Assembly: GCA_947167135.1 (NCBI GenBank)
Contig: CAMVGV010000029.1
Location: forward strand, 1 to 33,690
DNA from: an uncultured Lachnospiraceae bacterium
GTDB taxonomy: Bacteria; Bacillota; Clostridia; Lachnospirales; Lachnospiraceae
Length of the DNA stretch: 33,690 nucleotides
Direction of reading: 5' to 3'
Each line of letters starts with the position of its first letter. Position 1 is the first letter of the stretch. The notes under the pieces are model-generated. The model ran no database searches, was not told the DNA's origin, and worked only from the letters and a program-made list of their open reading frames with translations. Below are positions 8,175 through 16,614 of this stretch, piece after piece. The position numbers were made by a program, and so were the translations under genes.

Positions 8175-8576
8175 ATGAACGAGCTTAAGAAAGGTGAAGT
8201 AATGGAGAGCCTCCTTAGCGGTATGGACAAGTTTCTATCGTCAAAGACCGTTGTGGGAGAACCCATACATGTTGGTGACACCACTCTTATCCCTCTTGTG
8301 GATGTTTCCTTCGGCATTGCCGCCGGAACGGGGCAGGCAGACAGAAAAAGCGCTGACAGAGGGGGAATGGGCGGAAGAATGACCCCGAACGCCGTTATTA
8401 TGGTTAAGGACGGAAAGACCCGTTTAATCAACATAAGGAATCAGGATGCCGTAACGAGGATACTGGATCTGGTGCCGGAGCTTCTTGGCAGGTTTACGGA
8501 GCCTAAGGACAGGGAAAAAAATATTACCGATGAAGAGGCGGTGGATATAGCCTTTGACAGGTCTGAGAATACATGA
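8175..8576 (+). CDS. GerW family (YtfJ-like) sporulation protein
   Basis: The 133-residue protein matches GerW/YtfJ: an N-terminal helix (LLSGMDKFLSSKTVVGEPI), then TTLIPLVDVSFGIAAGTG, a glycine-rich loop (about residues 65-75) and a strand with PNAVIMVKDGKTRLINI. In Bacillus GerW is a forespore protein needed for normal lysozyme resistance and germination; members also occur in non-sporulating Clostridia. ATG 8175 is used because the upstream residues MNELKKGEV fit the family; AGGAGA (8157-8162) is 12 bases away. ATG 8202 with AGGTGA is an alternative. It overlaps the CapA gene by ATGA. Its presence suggests a spore-forming ancestry but does not prove sporulation. Confidence 0.85.
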   Translation: MNELKKGEVMESLLSGMDKFLSSKTVVGEPIHVGDTTLIPLVDVSFGIAAGTGQADRKSADRGGMGGRMTPNAVIMVKDGKTRLINIRNQDAVTRILDLVPELLGRFTEPKDREKNITDEEAVDIAFDRSENT

Positions 8577-9616
8577 AGCTCCTGTTTGCCGGTGACCTTT
8601 TCTACAATTATGACAGGGTACAGGATGATATCCGTTCCCTGGGCGGGATCTTCAGGGAAAGGGAATACCTTGTGATCCCGAATCTTGAAGGCGGTCTTGG
8701 TGCGGCTCCGGATAAAAGGATCTGGAAGAGGGGAGCCTGTCTAAAGCAGGATGCTTCAATAATCGATGTTCTGAAAAACCTGTCGGTTAAGGGTGTCACT
8801 CTTGCCAATAATCACCAGATGGATTTCGGGGAAGAGGGACTTTTTAAAACCCTGGAAATGCTTGATAATAACGGTTTTCAGCATGCCGGCGCCGGCGTAA
8901 ATATAGAGGAAGCACTGAAACCTATGGAAATAACCGGCGGCGGGAGAACCACCGCCGTTTTTAATTTCGGATGGAAGGCGGAGGAGACCGTATATGCAGG
9001 GACAGGCCGTCCCGGCTGCGCTCCCAGGGAGAACGGTCTGATACTGAAGATATTGAAGGCTTATTCGTCCCGTTACCCGGAAAAAGATATCATTCCGGTA
9101 CTCCACTGGGGCTTTGAAAAAAACCTCTATCCCATGCCCTTTGACATTGATCTTGCACACAGTATCTGTGATATAGAGGGAGTAAAGCTCCTGATCGGGC
9201 ACCATCCCCACTGCCCGCAGCCTGTGGAAGAATACAGGGGAAAGAGGATATACTATTCCCTCGGGAATTTTTATTTCGGAAAAAGCCGGATAAAGTATTC
9301 GGATAAGCTGTACTCCCACGAACCGTCAAATATGTCCGATTACGGAATAGGTGTCATTTATGATACGGAGAGAGGCCTTACGGATCATATGGTCTTCTGC
9401 TATGACAGGGCAGCGGACAGAACAGAGATAAAGGAGACAGATCTCGTTCCGGAAAGGATGCCGGAGATAAAGGACCCGGAGGAATACGAAAAGCTTATCA
9501 GAAGCAGCCGCCTCGGGAAAAATCCCATACTTGGAACATCGCCGTTTATTAATTTTATAAAGGTCTTTAGCTTTAATACAAAGAGAAACCTTTTCAGACT
9601 CGGAATACTAAGGTAA
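8573..9616 (+). CDS. CapA family metallophosphatase-like protein
   Basis: This 347-residue protein belongs to the CapA/PgsA family with a calcineurin-like phosphoesterase fold, linked to capsule or poly-gamma-glutamate synthesis. Metal-site motifs are visible in order: FAGDLFYNYD (D8), IPNLEGG, LANNHQMDFGEEG, PVLHWGFE and GHHPHCPQPVEEYRG, then YYSLGNFYFG. There is no signal peptide or membrane helix, unlike the membrane-anchored CapA of Bacillus, so it is predicted cytoplasmic. It overlaps GerW at its start and abuts the glycosyltransferase gene at its end without any gap, so the three probably act on the same cell-surface polymer. The substrate is unknown. Confidence 0.8.
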   Translation: MKLLFAGDLFYNYDRVQDDIRSLGGIFREREYLVIPNLEGGLGAAPDKRIWKRGACLKQDASIIDVLKNLSVKGVTLANNHQMDFGEEGLFKTLEMLDNNGFQHAGAGVNIEEALKPMEITGGGRTTAVFNFGWKAEETVYAGTGRPGCAPRENGLILKILKAYSSRYPEKDIIPVLHWGFEKNLYPMPFDIDLAHSICDIEGVKLLIGHHPHCPQPVEEYRGKRIYYSLGNFYFGKSRIKYSDKLYSHEPSNMSDYGIGVIYDTERGLTDHMVFCYDRAADRTEIKETDLVPERMPEIKDPEEYEKLIRSSRLGKNPILGTSPFINFIKVFSFNTKRNLFRLGILR

Positions 9617-10777
9617 ATGAACATACTTCTCATACACAATTTTTACAGGACTCCCGGGGGAGAGGATACGGTCTTCAGGAATGAAGCGGAGCTTCTTAAG
9701 TCCCATGGACAGAATGTCATCACCTTCACCAAGCATAATGATGATATGGAGCCGGAGGATCTTTTATCCGAGGCCGTTTTTTCGCGGCGCAGCTTCAGGG
9801 GTGTACGGAACCTTATCAGGGCGAATGATATTGACATAGTTCATGTGCATAACGACCGTTTTCTTATATCGCCCTCGGTATTCCTGGCCGCAGAGAAGGA
9901 AAATGTGCCGGTTATCCGTACTCTCCATAATTTCCGTATGCTGTGCATAAATGCCATGCTGTACAGGAAAGGCAGGGTCTGCAGGGAATGCCTTAAGGAA
10001 GGAAGGACCGTGAAGCTCCCGGCATTTATCCATGGCTGCTACCATGGAAACCGTATCCATACCCTGCTTAACCTCAGGATAAATTCCTATGCAGAAAGGC
10101 ACGGCCTGTATAAGGGCGTGAAATACATTGCCCTGACCGATTTCAATAAGGAGATCTTTGTATCCGCGGGCTTTAATCCCGATGACATCTTCGTAAAGCC
10201 CAATTTTTCCTTCGGCTTTGACCTGAAGGACGTTGAGGAAGGGAAGAAAAGACGGGATTTCCTCTATCTCGGCCGTCTGGATCCCCTTAAGGGCATAGAG
10301 GAAATACTGTCAGAGTGGAAAAAGCTCCCGGAAAGCTTCGTTCTGAATGTTGCCGGAAGCGGCGGGGAGGAATATGAGAACAGGCTCAGGGAAAGCTATG
10401 AGAGATATAATATCCGCTTCCTTGGAAGACTGGGAAATGAGGAAGCCCTGAAGCTTCTGGAGGGCTCAAAGGCTCTGATCTTTGCTTCAAAATGGTACGA
10501 GGGCTTTCCTATGACCATAATTGAGAGCTTTTCAAGGAAAACACCCGTTATAGGACTTGATTTCGGTAACGGGGGCAGGCTTCTAAGGGATATCTACGGC
10601 AGCGATAAGCCTCTGATCAAGGATATTGGAGAGCTTCCACAAAGGATAGAGAGCTTTGATGAAGACAGAAAAAAAGGATTGTATGACTTCGACTTTAACA
10701 GGCTGAAGTCCTGTACCCCCGAAGAAAACTACAGAATACTTATGGAGATATATGAGAAATGCATAAGATCCCGGTGA
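9617..10777 (+). CDS. Glycosyltransferase family 4 (GT-B fold)
   Basis: The 386-residue protein is a GT4 enzyme that transfers a nucleotide-activated sugar to a growing glycan. The N-terminal domain begins ILLIHNFYRTPGGEDTVF, the common opening of capsule GT4 enzymes; a CRECL and HGCYHGN segment (about residues 117-140) is shared by one GT4 subgroup. The C-terminal donor domain has YLGRLDPLKGIEEIL (about 216-230), FLGRLG and EGFPMTIIESFSRKTPVIG, the E-x7-E region near residue 295-305. No membrane helix is present. The gene starts directly after the CapA stop and overlaps the aminotransferase gene by 19 bases, which indicates a common transcript. The sugar and acceptor cannot be inferred. Confidence 0.88.
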   Translation: MNILLIHNFYRTPGGEDTVFRNEAELLKSHGQNVITFTKHNDDMEPEDLLSEAVFSRRSFRGVRNLIRANDIDIVHVHNDRFLISPSVFLAAEKENVPVIRTLHNFRMLCINAMLYRKGRVCRECLKEGRTVKLPAFIHGCYHGNRIHTLLNLRINSYAERHGLYKGVKYIALTDFNKEIFVSAGFNPDDIFVKPNFSFGFDLKDVEEGKKRRDFLYLGRLDPLKGIEEILSEWKKLPESFVLNVAGSGGEEYENRLRESYERYNIRFLGRLGNEEALKLLEGSKALIFASKWYEGFPMTIIESFSRKTPVIGLDFGNGGRLLRDIYGSDKPLIKDIGELPQRIESFDEDRKKGLYDFDFNRLKSCTPEENYRILMEIYEKCIRSR

Positions 10778-11880
10778 CACGCTCCTCCATGCCGGAGCTT
10801 GAGGAATATGTAAAGGAAATAGAGTCCCTGTTTGAAACCCGCTGGATCACAAATGCCGGTGAAAAGCATGAGGAGCTGGCGGAAAGATTAAGGGAATATC
10901 TTGGGGTGGAGGCTCTTTCCCTTACGGTTAACGGTCATGCGGCCCTGGAGCTTTCTCTGGAGCTTCTGAACCTAAGGAAGGGCGGAGAGATAATAACGAC
11001 CCCTTTTACCTTTGTGTCCACCACACACGCAATAGTACGAAGCGGCTTCAGGCCTGTCTTTGCGGATATAAGAGAGGATGACTGCTGCCTGGATCCCGAC
11101 AGTATAGAGACAAGGATCACGGAGAACACGGTTGCCATAATGCCAGTGCATGTATACGGCAATATGTGCGATGTGGCAAGGATCGGTGAGATCGCTGAAA
11201 AGCATGGTCTGAAGGTTATATATGATGCAGCCCATACCTTCGGTGTCAGGCTTTTTTATGACGGGGAGTGGAGAGGGAGCGGATCCTTCGGTGATCTTTC
11301 CTGCTTCTCCTTCCATGCCACAAAGGTATTCAACACAATAGAGGGCGGCGCGGTATGCTGCCATACGGAGGAAGAGAGCAGGAAGATAGCCGAGCTCAGG
11401 GATTTCGGCATAGTGGACGAGGAAAGGGTGAGATACATAGGACCAAACGCCAAAATGAATGAGTTTGCCGCCTGCATGGGTCTCTGCAACCTCCGTCACG
11501 CAGACTCTGAGATAGGGAAGAGGAAAAAGATAAATGACCTGTACCGGGAGAGATTAAAGGATGTAAAAGGGGTAAGGCTTATCGGTGAAAGGGAGGACGT
11601 TAAGGCAAATTATGCGTATTTCCCGGTGTTTATCGATAAGGAGGACTATGGCATGGACAGGGACCGGCTTTTTACGGTTCTTGCTGAAAACGGTATAGGT
11701 GCGAGAAAATATTTTTACCCGATGATAACCGAGCTTGAATGCTACAGGGATAGCTATGACAGCAGCGAGACCCCTATAGCCGGGAGAGCGGCCGGACAGG
11801 TGATGACCATACCTATGTATTCCGCTCTCACAGAGGAAGCCGTGGATAAGATCACGGGAATAATAAGAAACAGGGAATAA
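10759..11880 (+). CDS. DegT/DnrJ/EryC1/StrS family sugar aminotransferase
   Basis: The 373-residue PLP enzyme belongs to the fold-type I family that converts nucleotide-linked keto-sugars into amino sugars for surface glycans. K189 in FSFHATKVFNTIEGG is the Schiff-base lysine and D156 in YDAAHTFG contacts the PLP ring. Other family pieces are TPFTFVSTTHAI, MPVHVYGNMCD and KMNEFAACMG. The start ATG 10759 lies inside the glycosyltransferase gene, with GGAG 11 bases upstream. Its presence suggests that the local glycan carries an amino-deoxy sugar; no nucleotide-sugar dehydratase or epimerase lies in the window, so the precursor must be made elsewhere. It is the last gene before a new promoter at 11895. 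Confidence 0.9.
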   Translation: MHKIPVTRSSMPELEEYVKEIESLFETRWITNAGEKHEELAERLREYLGVEALSLTVNGHAALELSLELLNLRKGGEIITTPFTFVSTTHAIVRSGFRPVFADIREDDCCLDPDSIETRITENTVAIMPVHVYGNMCDVARIGEIAEKHGLKVIYDAAHTFGVRLFYDGEWRGSGSFGDLSCFSFHATKVFNTIEGGAVCCHTEEESRKIAELRDFGIVDEERVRYIGPNAKMNEFAACMGLCNLRHADSEIGKRKKINDLYRERLKDVKGVRLIGEREDVKANYAYFPVFIDKEDYGMDRDRLFTVLAENGIGARKYFYPMITELECYRDSYDSSETPIAGRAAGQVMTIPMYSALTEEAVDKITGIIRNRE

Positions 11881-11894
11881 ATACTTTATTTAGC

Positions 11895-11923
11895 ATGATA
11901 AAACATAATAAATATAGTATAAT
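11895..11923 (+). promoter_or_regulatory. Promoter for the hybrid histidine kinase
   Basis: A perfect TATAAT (11918-11923) lies 17 bases after ATGATA (11895-11900), which matches four of six -35 positions. The whole region 11877-11925 is very AT-rich. The predicted start is near 11930, leaving a leader of about 70 bases that opens with two tandem hairpins. Confidence 0.65.
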
Positions 11924-11928
11924 GGACT

Positions 11929-11959
11929 GTCAGGCATACTGACCCGGATTTGGATCCGG
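11929..11959 (+). promoter_or_regulatory. Two tandem hairpins at the start of the kinase leader
   Basis: GTCAG-GCATA-CTGAC (11929-11943) and CCGGAT-TTGG-ATCCGG (11944-11959) are two perfect small stem-loops placed back to back with no gap, right at the predicted 5' end of the transcript. They could protect the mRNA end or bind a regulator. GTCAGnnnnnCTGAC could also be a protein-binding palindrome covering the start site. No U-run follows, so a terminator is unlikely. Confidence 0.45.
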
Positions 11960-11999
11960 AAAAACTGTGTTTCAGTACTTTTGGTGACTTAATCATAAT

Positions 12000-14900
12000 A
12001 TGGAAAAAGGCAGGAAGATAAACTCCATAAGCAAAGCGAGAAGCGCTAACCGCTATCTTGTTGAGAATGATGCCAACATGAACCGCATCACTGCCGGCGT
12101 GATGCCATGGATACTGGTATCGGTGCCGCTTGTTGCCGCTCTCCGCTATCTGAATATATTTACCATGTCCATTCCCCACCTTGTGATCTTCTGCGCGGTG
12201 GCAATAAGCGTAGCGGTATCCACGACCCTGGTGAACAAGGCTTCGGACAATATTATCTTCAATAAATATTTCAATGTGATCGCACTCTCCCTCGGGGTTT
12301 TTTCGGTGGCACTCCTCCCCCATGTGGGGGTCTGGATAACCTTTATCCTTTCCACGATACTGACCCTGTTCTATATAGATCCCATTCTGACACTTTTTAC
12401 AGCCGGGATGAATTACATTCTTATGCTAATCGCAATGTGGATCAGGGTGGACAATTGGCGGAAGATGCACTATTTACTCGGCTATATCGGCGGAGAGCAG
12501 ATCCCGGTTTATATCGGATATGTACTCGGGCTTACCGTTGAGTTCGTGATAGTCGTGCCCATTATCTACTACATTGCAAAGACCGAGGAGGAGCATATCA
12601 TAAGGGAAGACAACCTTATGGCGGAGGTAAGGTCGGACGAGGAAAGATACTTTCTGGCATTTGAAAATTCCAATGATATCATAATCGACTATAACTATAT
12701 CACTGACGAGTTCATTAGCTTCGGAAGCTTTGAGGGACATGACAATGGGAAGGTCGGTGGAAAGAAGATAATTAAGGATTTTATGGCCTCCTTAAGCAGC
12801 GGGAAAAAGATCTACCCCAATGATGTGGAGAAGATCAGGCTCTTTATGGAGGGGAGGCTTACCGGACCCATCGAGTTCAGGTACCACAAGAGCGAGGACG
12901 AGGAATACAGATGGTATTCCGTCGAGGGTCAGACTGTCTATAATGAGATTACCGGAGAAGCTGAGAGAGGTGTCGGCAGGATAAAGGATATTACCGCCGA
13001 GAAGAGGGAGGAGCAGATCCTTCTCGAAAGAGTGGCACGTGACAGGGTCACCAACTTTATCCAGTGGGATGTGGGTTTAAGACTCCTTTCCCAGAAGACC
13101 AGCGACGAAGGGTCGGGAAATGTGGCCAATATCTGCTATATCCATTTCAGTAACTTCTCTGAAATATCAGATGTTATGGGACGTGTTTTTCTGGATGCGG
13201 TTCTTGAACGTATGGCCGAGGGCATAAGGAATATGACTGCTGAGGGTGATCTGAAGATAAGGATATCCGACCCCTCATTTGTTATCTATTTCAGCAATCC
13301 CACCGACGAGGTCATGGAGATCTTTGACTCCAGGATAAGGGAGGGACTTGATTCCCTGAATATAAATAAGGGTGCCGGAATGGGGATGAAGTATACCATC
13401 ACCTACTTCCACGGGCTTGCGGATCTTATGGAAGCCCTGCCGATGGAAGAAAAATTCCAGATAAACAGCGTGCCCGACAACCAGAAGGACAATGTTTACT
13501 TCGGTGAGATCATTCCGTTTGTGTTTAACGTGCTGCAGAGATCAAAAGAGCTGCAGAGTGCCGTGGACCTTACTCTTGAGCGTATCAGCAGCCAGTTTGA
13601 CATAGATTATATCCATATCCTTGAACGTGACAGTACTACCACACTTGAAAGCTTTTCCTGCATAGGGGAATTTGACAGGGCTACAAGGCTGGGCTGTCCT
13701 TTCCTCGGAAGGAAGTTCAATGTGGATAAGGATGATTTTGACAGGGCAAGGAAGCTCCTTGAAAAAGACGATGTTATAAGGGTCGACCGTCATTTCTTTG
13801 AATTCCTGAAAGGGGATACCGGGGACTTTCTGGATGCTCTCGGAACATCCGGACTTCTCTGCTTCCTGAGATCCGAGGACGAGATCAGGGGCTGTATCTT
13901 CTATGAAAAATCCGACAGGGATTATGAATGGCCCCAGGAGCTTATAGATGCGCTCTCGGAGCTTTCATCTATAATAGCCTCCTTCATCCTGAAGAATATG
14001 GCGGATCAGGCAAGTGCGGCAAAGTCAAACTTCCTGTCCTCAATGTCACACGAGATAAGGACACCAATGAATGCTATTGCAGGCTTCTCCGAGCTTATAC
14101 TTTCCGAAAGGAATATTTCCGATAAAACAAGGAGTTATGCCGGAAATATCAGATCCAGCGCCAATAACCTTCTGGGGATCATTAACCAGATACTGGATTT
14201 CTCAAAGATAGAGTCCGGAAAGTTCGAGATAATAGAGGACGAATACGCCATGTCCTCGCTGCTTAATGATATTACAAGCATCATCGGCATACAGATCTCC
14301 GAAAAGCCGATCAAATTCACCGTAAATATCGGGCATCATATACCTGAAGGCCTCTTCGGGGATGTTATGAGGATCAGGCAGATATTTATAAATATCCTGA
14401 ACAACTCTGTAAAATACACGGATAAGGGGGAGATCACTCTTTCCGTGGACTGGAGACCGAGGAATGAGGAGAGCGGGGAGCTTATCGCCGCCGTAAAGGA
14501 TACGGGCATAGGGATAAAGGATGAGGATATGCCGAAGCTCTTTGAATCCTTTATGCAGCTAGATACCAGGAGGAACAGGGGCATCACCGGTACGGGCCTG
14601 GGACTTGCGGTATGCAAGAATCTCCTTAATCTGATGGGGGGCTCCATCGATGTGGAGAGTGTATACGGGGAGGGCAGCACCTTCAGCTTCTCCATACCCC
14701 AGAAGATAGTCGACAATACGGACTGCAGCTTCGTATTCGGTGAAGCACGGGTGGTAAATGAGGAATTCACCCTGCCCTTTGTATGTCCCGATGCCAGGAT
14801 ATTGGTGGTGGACGACAACAGGGTGAATCTGGAGGTGGCAAAGGGTCTAATAAGCCAGTACGGTGCAGACGTGACCCTTGCATCCAGCGGAACCGAGGCA

Positions 14901-15863
14901 CTTGCGCGTCTTGAGGAGGACGAGTCCTATGATCTTATCTTTATGGATCATATGATGCCCGGAATGGACGGTATAGAGACTACAGTAAAGATCAGGGAGA
15001 AATATACCACACCGATAATCGCTCTTACAGCCAATGCCATAAAGGGAGTGGAGGAGGAATTCCTGAATGCGGGAATGAATGATTACCTGACAAAGCCGAT
15101 AGAACTGAAGAGGCTAATGGAGGTAATGGACAGGTGGATCCCCGAAACAGAGAAGAAACGGGATCAGAAGGATATAAACGCTGTATCCGATCTGGTTAAC
15201 GGAGTCGGCTCCGGAGAGGATAACGGGGGAAATGTGAACAGGGTGTGGCTTGATAAGCTTACGGATATTGATGTAAATAAGGGTCTTGAAAATTCACTGA
15301 AGGATATAGAGATGTACAAGACTCTTCTGAATTCCTTTATTTCGTCGAATAAGCCGGAGACCTTTGAGAGGCAGCTTGAAGAGCATGATCTGGCAGCCTA
15401 TCAGATATCGGTTCACGCCCTGAAGAGCTCGGCCCGCTACATAGGCGCGGAAGAGCTTTCGGACCTTGCAAAGCACTTTGAGGATCTTGCCCGTGACAGG
15501 AGGGAGGAAGAGATCCTTAATGAGAAGGAGGGACTTGAAACCCTTCTGGAGAAGGTTTTGAAAGAGATAGGGGAAGCTCTTGAGGAAGAAGAGAGAGAGG
15601 GTGAAACGGATAATGAGGGGAGTACGGACAGCACGGAGCTTCTTTCGGCTGAAGAGCTGAAGGGGCATCTTGAAAAGATCGGGTCGCTTTTAAGGGATAT
15701 GGAAACGGACGAGGCGGAGGAGGCACTTGCTGAATTTACGGAGCTTCCGGGGGTTCCTAAGGAAATAAGGAAGGAAGCAAAGGAGGCGCTGAAGCTTCTT
15801 CGTGACTTTGATTATGACGAGGCAGAGGAGCGCATTGAAAGCGCTTTACGAAGTGTGATATAA
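12000..15863 (+). CDS. Hybrid histidine kinase with PAS, GGDEF-like, GAF, REC and HPt domains
   Basis: This 1287-residue membrane sensor kinase carries a full phosphorelay. About six hydrophobic segments fill residues 33-192. A PAS-like region (about 213-335, ending in GVGRIKDITAEKREEQ) is followed by a GGDEF-like fold without the GGDEF motif (about 340-495), a GAF-like region (about 515-665), HisKA with H684 in SSMSHEIRTPMNA, an ATPase domain (N box RQIFINILNNSVKYT, DTGIGI, GTGLGL; about 785-905), a receiver with D983 in IFMDHMMPGMDG, and an HPt domain with H1139 in SVHALKSSARYIG. The last 80 residues form an acidic helical tail. A phosphate path H684 to D983 to H1139 to the next gene's receiver is inferred. 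The ligand is unknown. ATG 12000 is preceded by a weak GGTGA. Confidence 0.9.
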   Translation: MEKGRKINSISKARSANRYLVENDANMNRITAGVMPWILVSVPLVAALRYLNIFTMSIPHLVIFCAVAISVAVSTTLVNKASDNIIFNKYFNVIALSLGVFSVALLPHVGVWITFILSTILTLFYIDPILTLFTAGMNYILMLIAMWIRVDNWRKMHYLLGYIGGEQIPVYIGYVLGLTVEFVIVVPIIYYIAKTEEEHIIREDNLMAEVRSDEERYFLAFENSNDIIIDYNYITDEFISFGSFEGHDNGKVGGKKIIKDFMASLSSGKKIYPNDVEKIRLFMEGRLTGPIEFRYHKSEDEEYRWYSVEGQTVYNEITGEAERGVGRIKDITAEKREEQILLERVARDRVTNFIQWDVGLRLLSQKTSDEGSGNVANICYIHFSNFSEISDVMGRVFLDAVLERMAEGIRNMTAEGDLKIRISDPSFVIYFSNPTDEVMEIFDSRIREGLDSLNINKGAGMGMKYTITYFHGLADLMEALPMEEKFQINSVPDNQKDNVYFGEIIPFVFNVLQRSKELQSAVDLTLERISSQFDIDYIHILERDSTTTLESFSCIGEFDRATRLGCPFLGRKFNVDKDDFDRARKLLEKDDVIRVDRHFFEFLKGDTGDFLDALGTSGLLCFLRSEDEIRGCIFYEKSDRDYEWPQELIDALSELSSIIASFILKNMADQASAAKSNFLSSMSHEIRTPMNAIAGFSELILSERNISDKTRSYAGNIRSSANNLLGIINQILDFSKIESGKFEIIEDEYAMSSLLNDITSIIGIQISEKPIKFTVNIGHHIPEGLFGDVMRIRQIFINILNNSVKYTDKGEITLSVDWRPRNEESGELIAAVKDTGIGIKDEDMPKLFESFMQLDTRRNRGITGTGLGLAVCKNLLNLMGGSIDVESVYGEGSTFSFSIPQKIVDNTDCSFVFGEARVVNEEFTLPFVCPDARILVVDDNRVNLEVAKGLISQYGADVTLASSGTEALARLEEDESYDLIFMDHMMPGMDGIETTVKIREKYTTPIIALTANAIKGVEEEFLNAGMNDYLTKPIELKRLMEVMDRWIPETEKKRDQKDINAVSDLVNGVGSGEDNGGNVNRVWLDKLTDIDVNKGLENSLKDIEMYKTLLNSFISSNKPETFERQLEEHDLAAYQISVHALKSSARYIGAEELSDLAKHFEDLARDRREEEILNEKEGLETLLEKVLKEIGEALEEEEREGETDNEGSTDSTELLSAEELKGHLEKIGSLLRDMETDEAEEALAEFTELPGVPKEIRKEAKEALKLLRDFDYDEAEERIESALRSVI

Positions 15864-15885
15864 TTATTAAAGGTGGTGTTGTGTT

Positions 15886-16611
15886 ATGCAGAAATTACTT
15901 GCTTTAGCTTCAACAATTGATAAGTTGAAGGAATTTCAAAGAGGCTTTGACGGAATCTATAATGCAAAGTATTCTCTTATAACAAATGATATTTTATCCG
16001 AAGCCGGATCCTTCATCCCGGAATGTATTGTGGTTTATATCGAAAGTGCTATGAGACAGAAGCTTTTTTCCATGATCGACTTCAGGGAGGATGAAAGGTT
16101 TAAGGACATTCCCCTTTTGCTTCTGGCCGATGAAAAGGACAGGGAGATTTTTTCAAACAATGTCTTTCCCGGAGCCTCTTACGAGCTTCCGGAATACAGC
16201 TCCCTTGAGTCCGTCAGAACGGCGATAGACAGGCTGATGGTATCCTCCGGAAGGAAGAAGCATATCCTTGTGGTGGATGATGACCTGGTGGCATTGAAGG
16301 TGGTAAAGGGCTATCTGGAGAAGCAGTTTAAGGTTACCTGCGTCAAATCCGGCGCCCAGGCCATAAAGTTCCTGGAAAAGCAGTTTCCGGATTGCATACT
16401 TCTGGACTGCTACATGCCTGAAATGGACGGACCCACGACCCTGAAAAAGATAAGGATCATGGATAAGGGAGGAACAGTGCCGGTTGTGTTCCTTACGGGT
16501 AATTCCGAGAAGGATATGGTCATGAGAAGCCTGTCCCTTCATCCCAGCGGTTTCTTATTAAAGCCCGTGAATCAGGGAGAACTCATAGACAAATTAAGCG
16601 ATCTGGTTTAA
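15886..16611 (+). CDS. Response regulator with degenerate N-terminal and active C-terminal receiver
   Basis: The 241-residue protein has a canonical receiver domain at about residues 123-241: acidic pocket in ILVVDDD, phosphorylated D174 in LLDCYMPEMDG, T in FLTGNS and K in LLKPV. Residues 1-120 fold like a second receiver by their alternating hydrophobic pattern but lack the aspartate pocket and phospho-acceptor. No DNA-binding or enzymatic output domain is present. It lies 22 bases after the hybrid kinase with a strong AGGTGGTG ribosome site and is the probable acceptor of phosphate from the kinase HPt domain. It may signal by protein contact. Confidence 0.85.
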   Translation: MQKLLALASTIDKLKEFQRGFDGIYNAKYSLITNDILSEAGSFIPECIVVYIESAMRQKLFSMIDFREDERFKDIPLLLLADEKDREIFSNNVFPGASYELPEYSSLESVRTAIDRLMVSSGRKKHILVVDDDLVALKVVKGYLEKQFKVTCVKSGAQAIKFLEKQFPDCILLDCYMPEMDGPTTLKKIRIMDKGGTVPVVFLTGNSEKDMVMRSLSLHPSGFLLKPVNQGELIDKLSDLV

Positions 16612-16614
16612 CCG

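Noticed and set aside
11876-11890. AATAAA-TAC-TTTATT inverted repeat at the aminotransferase stop
   Set aside because: It is AT-only and weak, and is better explained as part of the AT-rich promoter region of the kinase gene.
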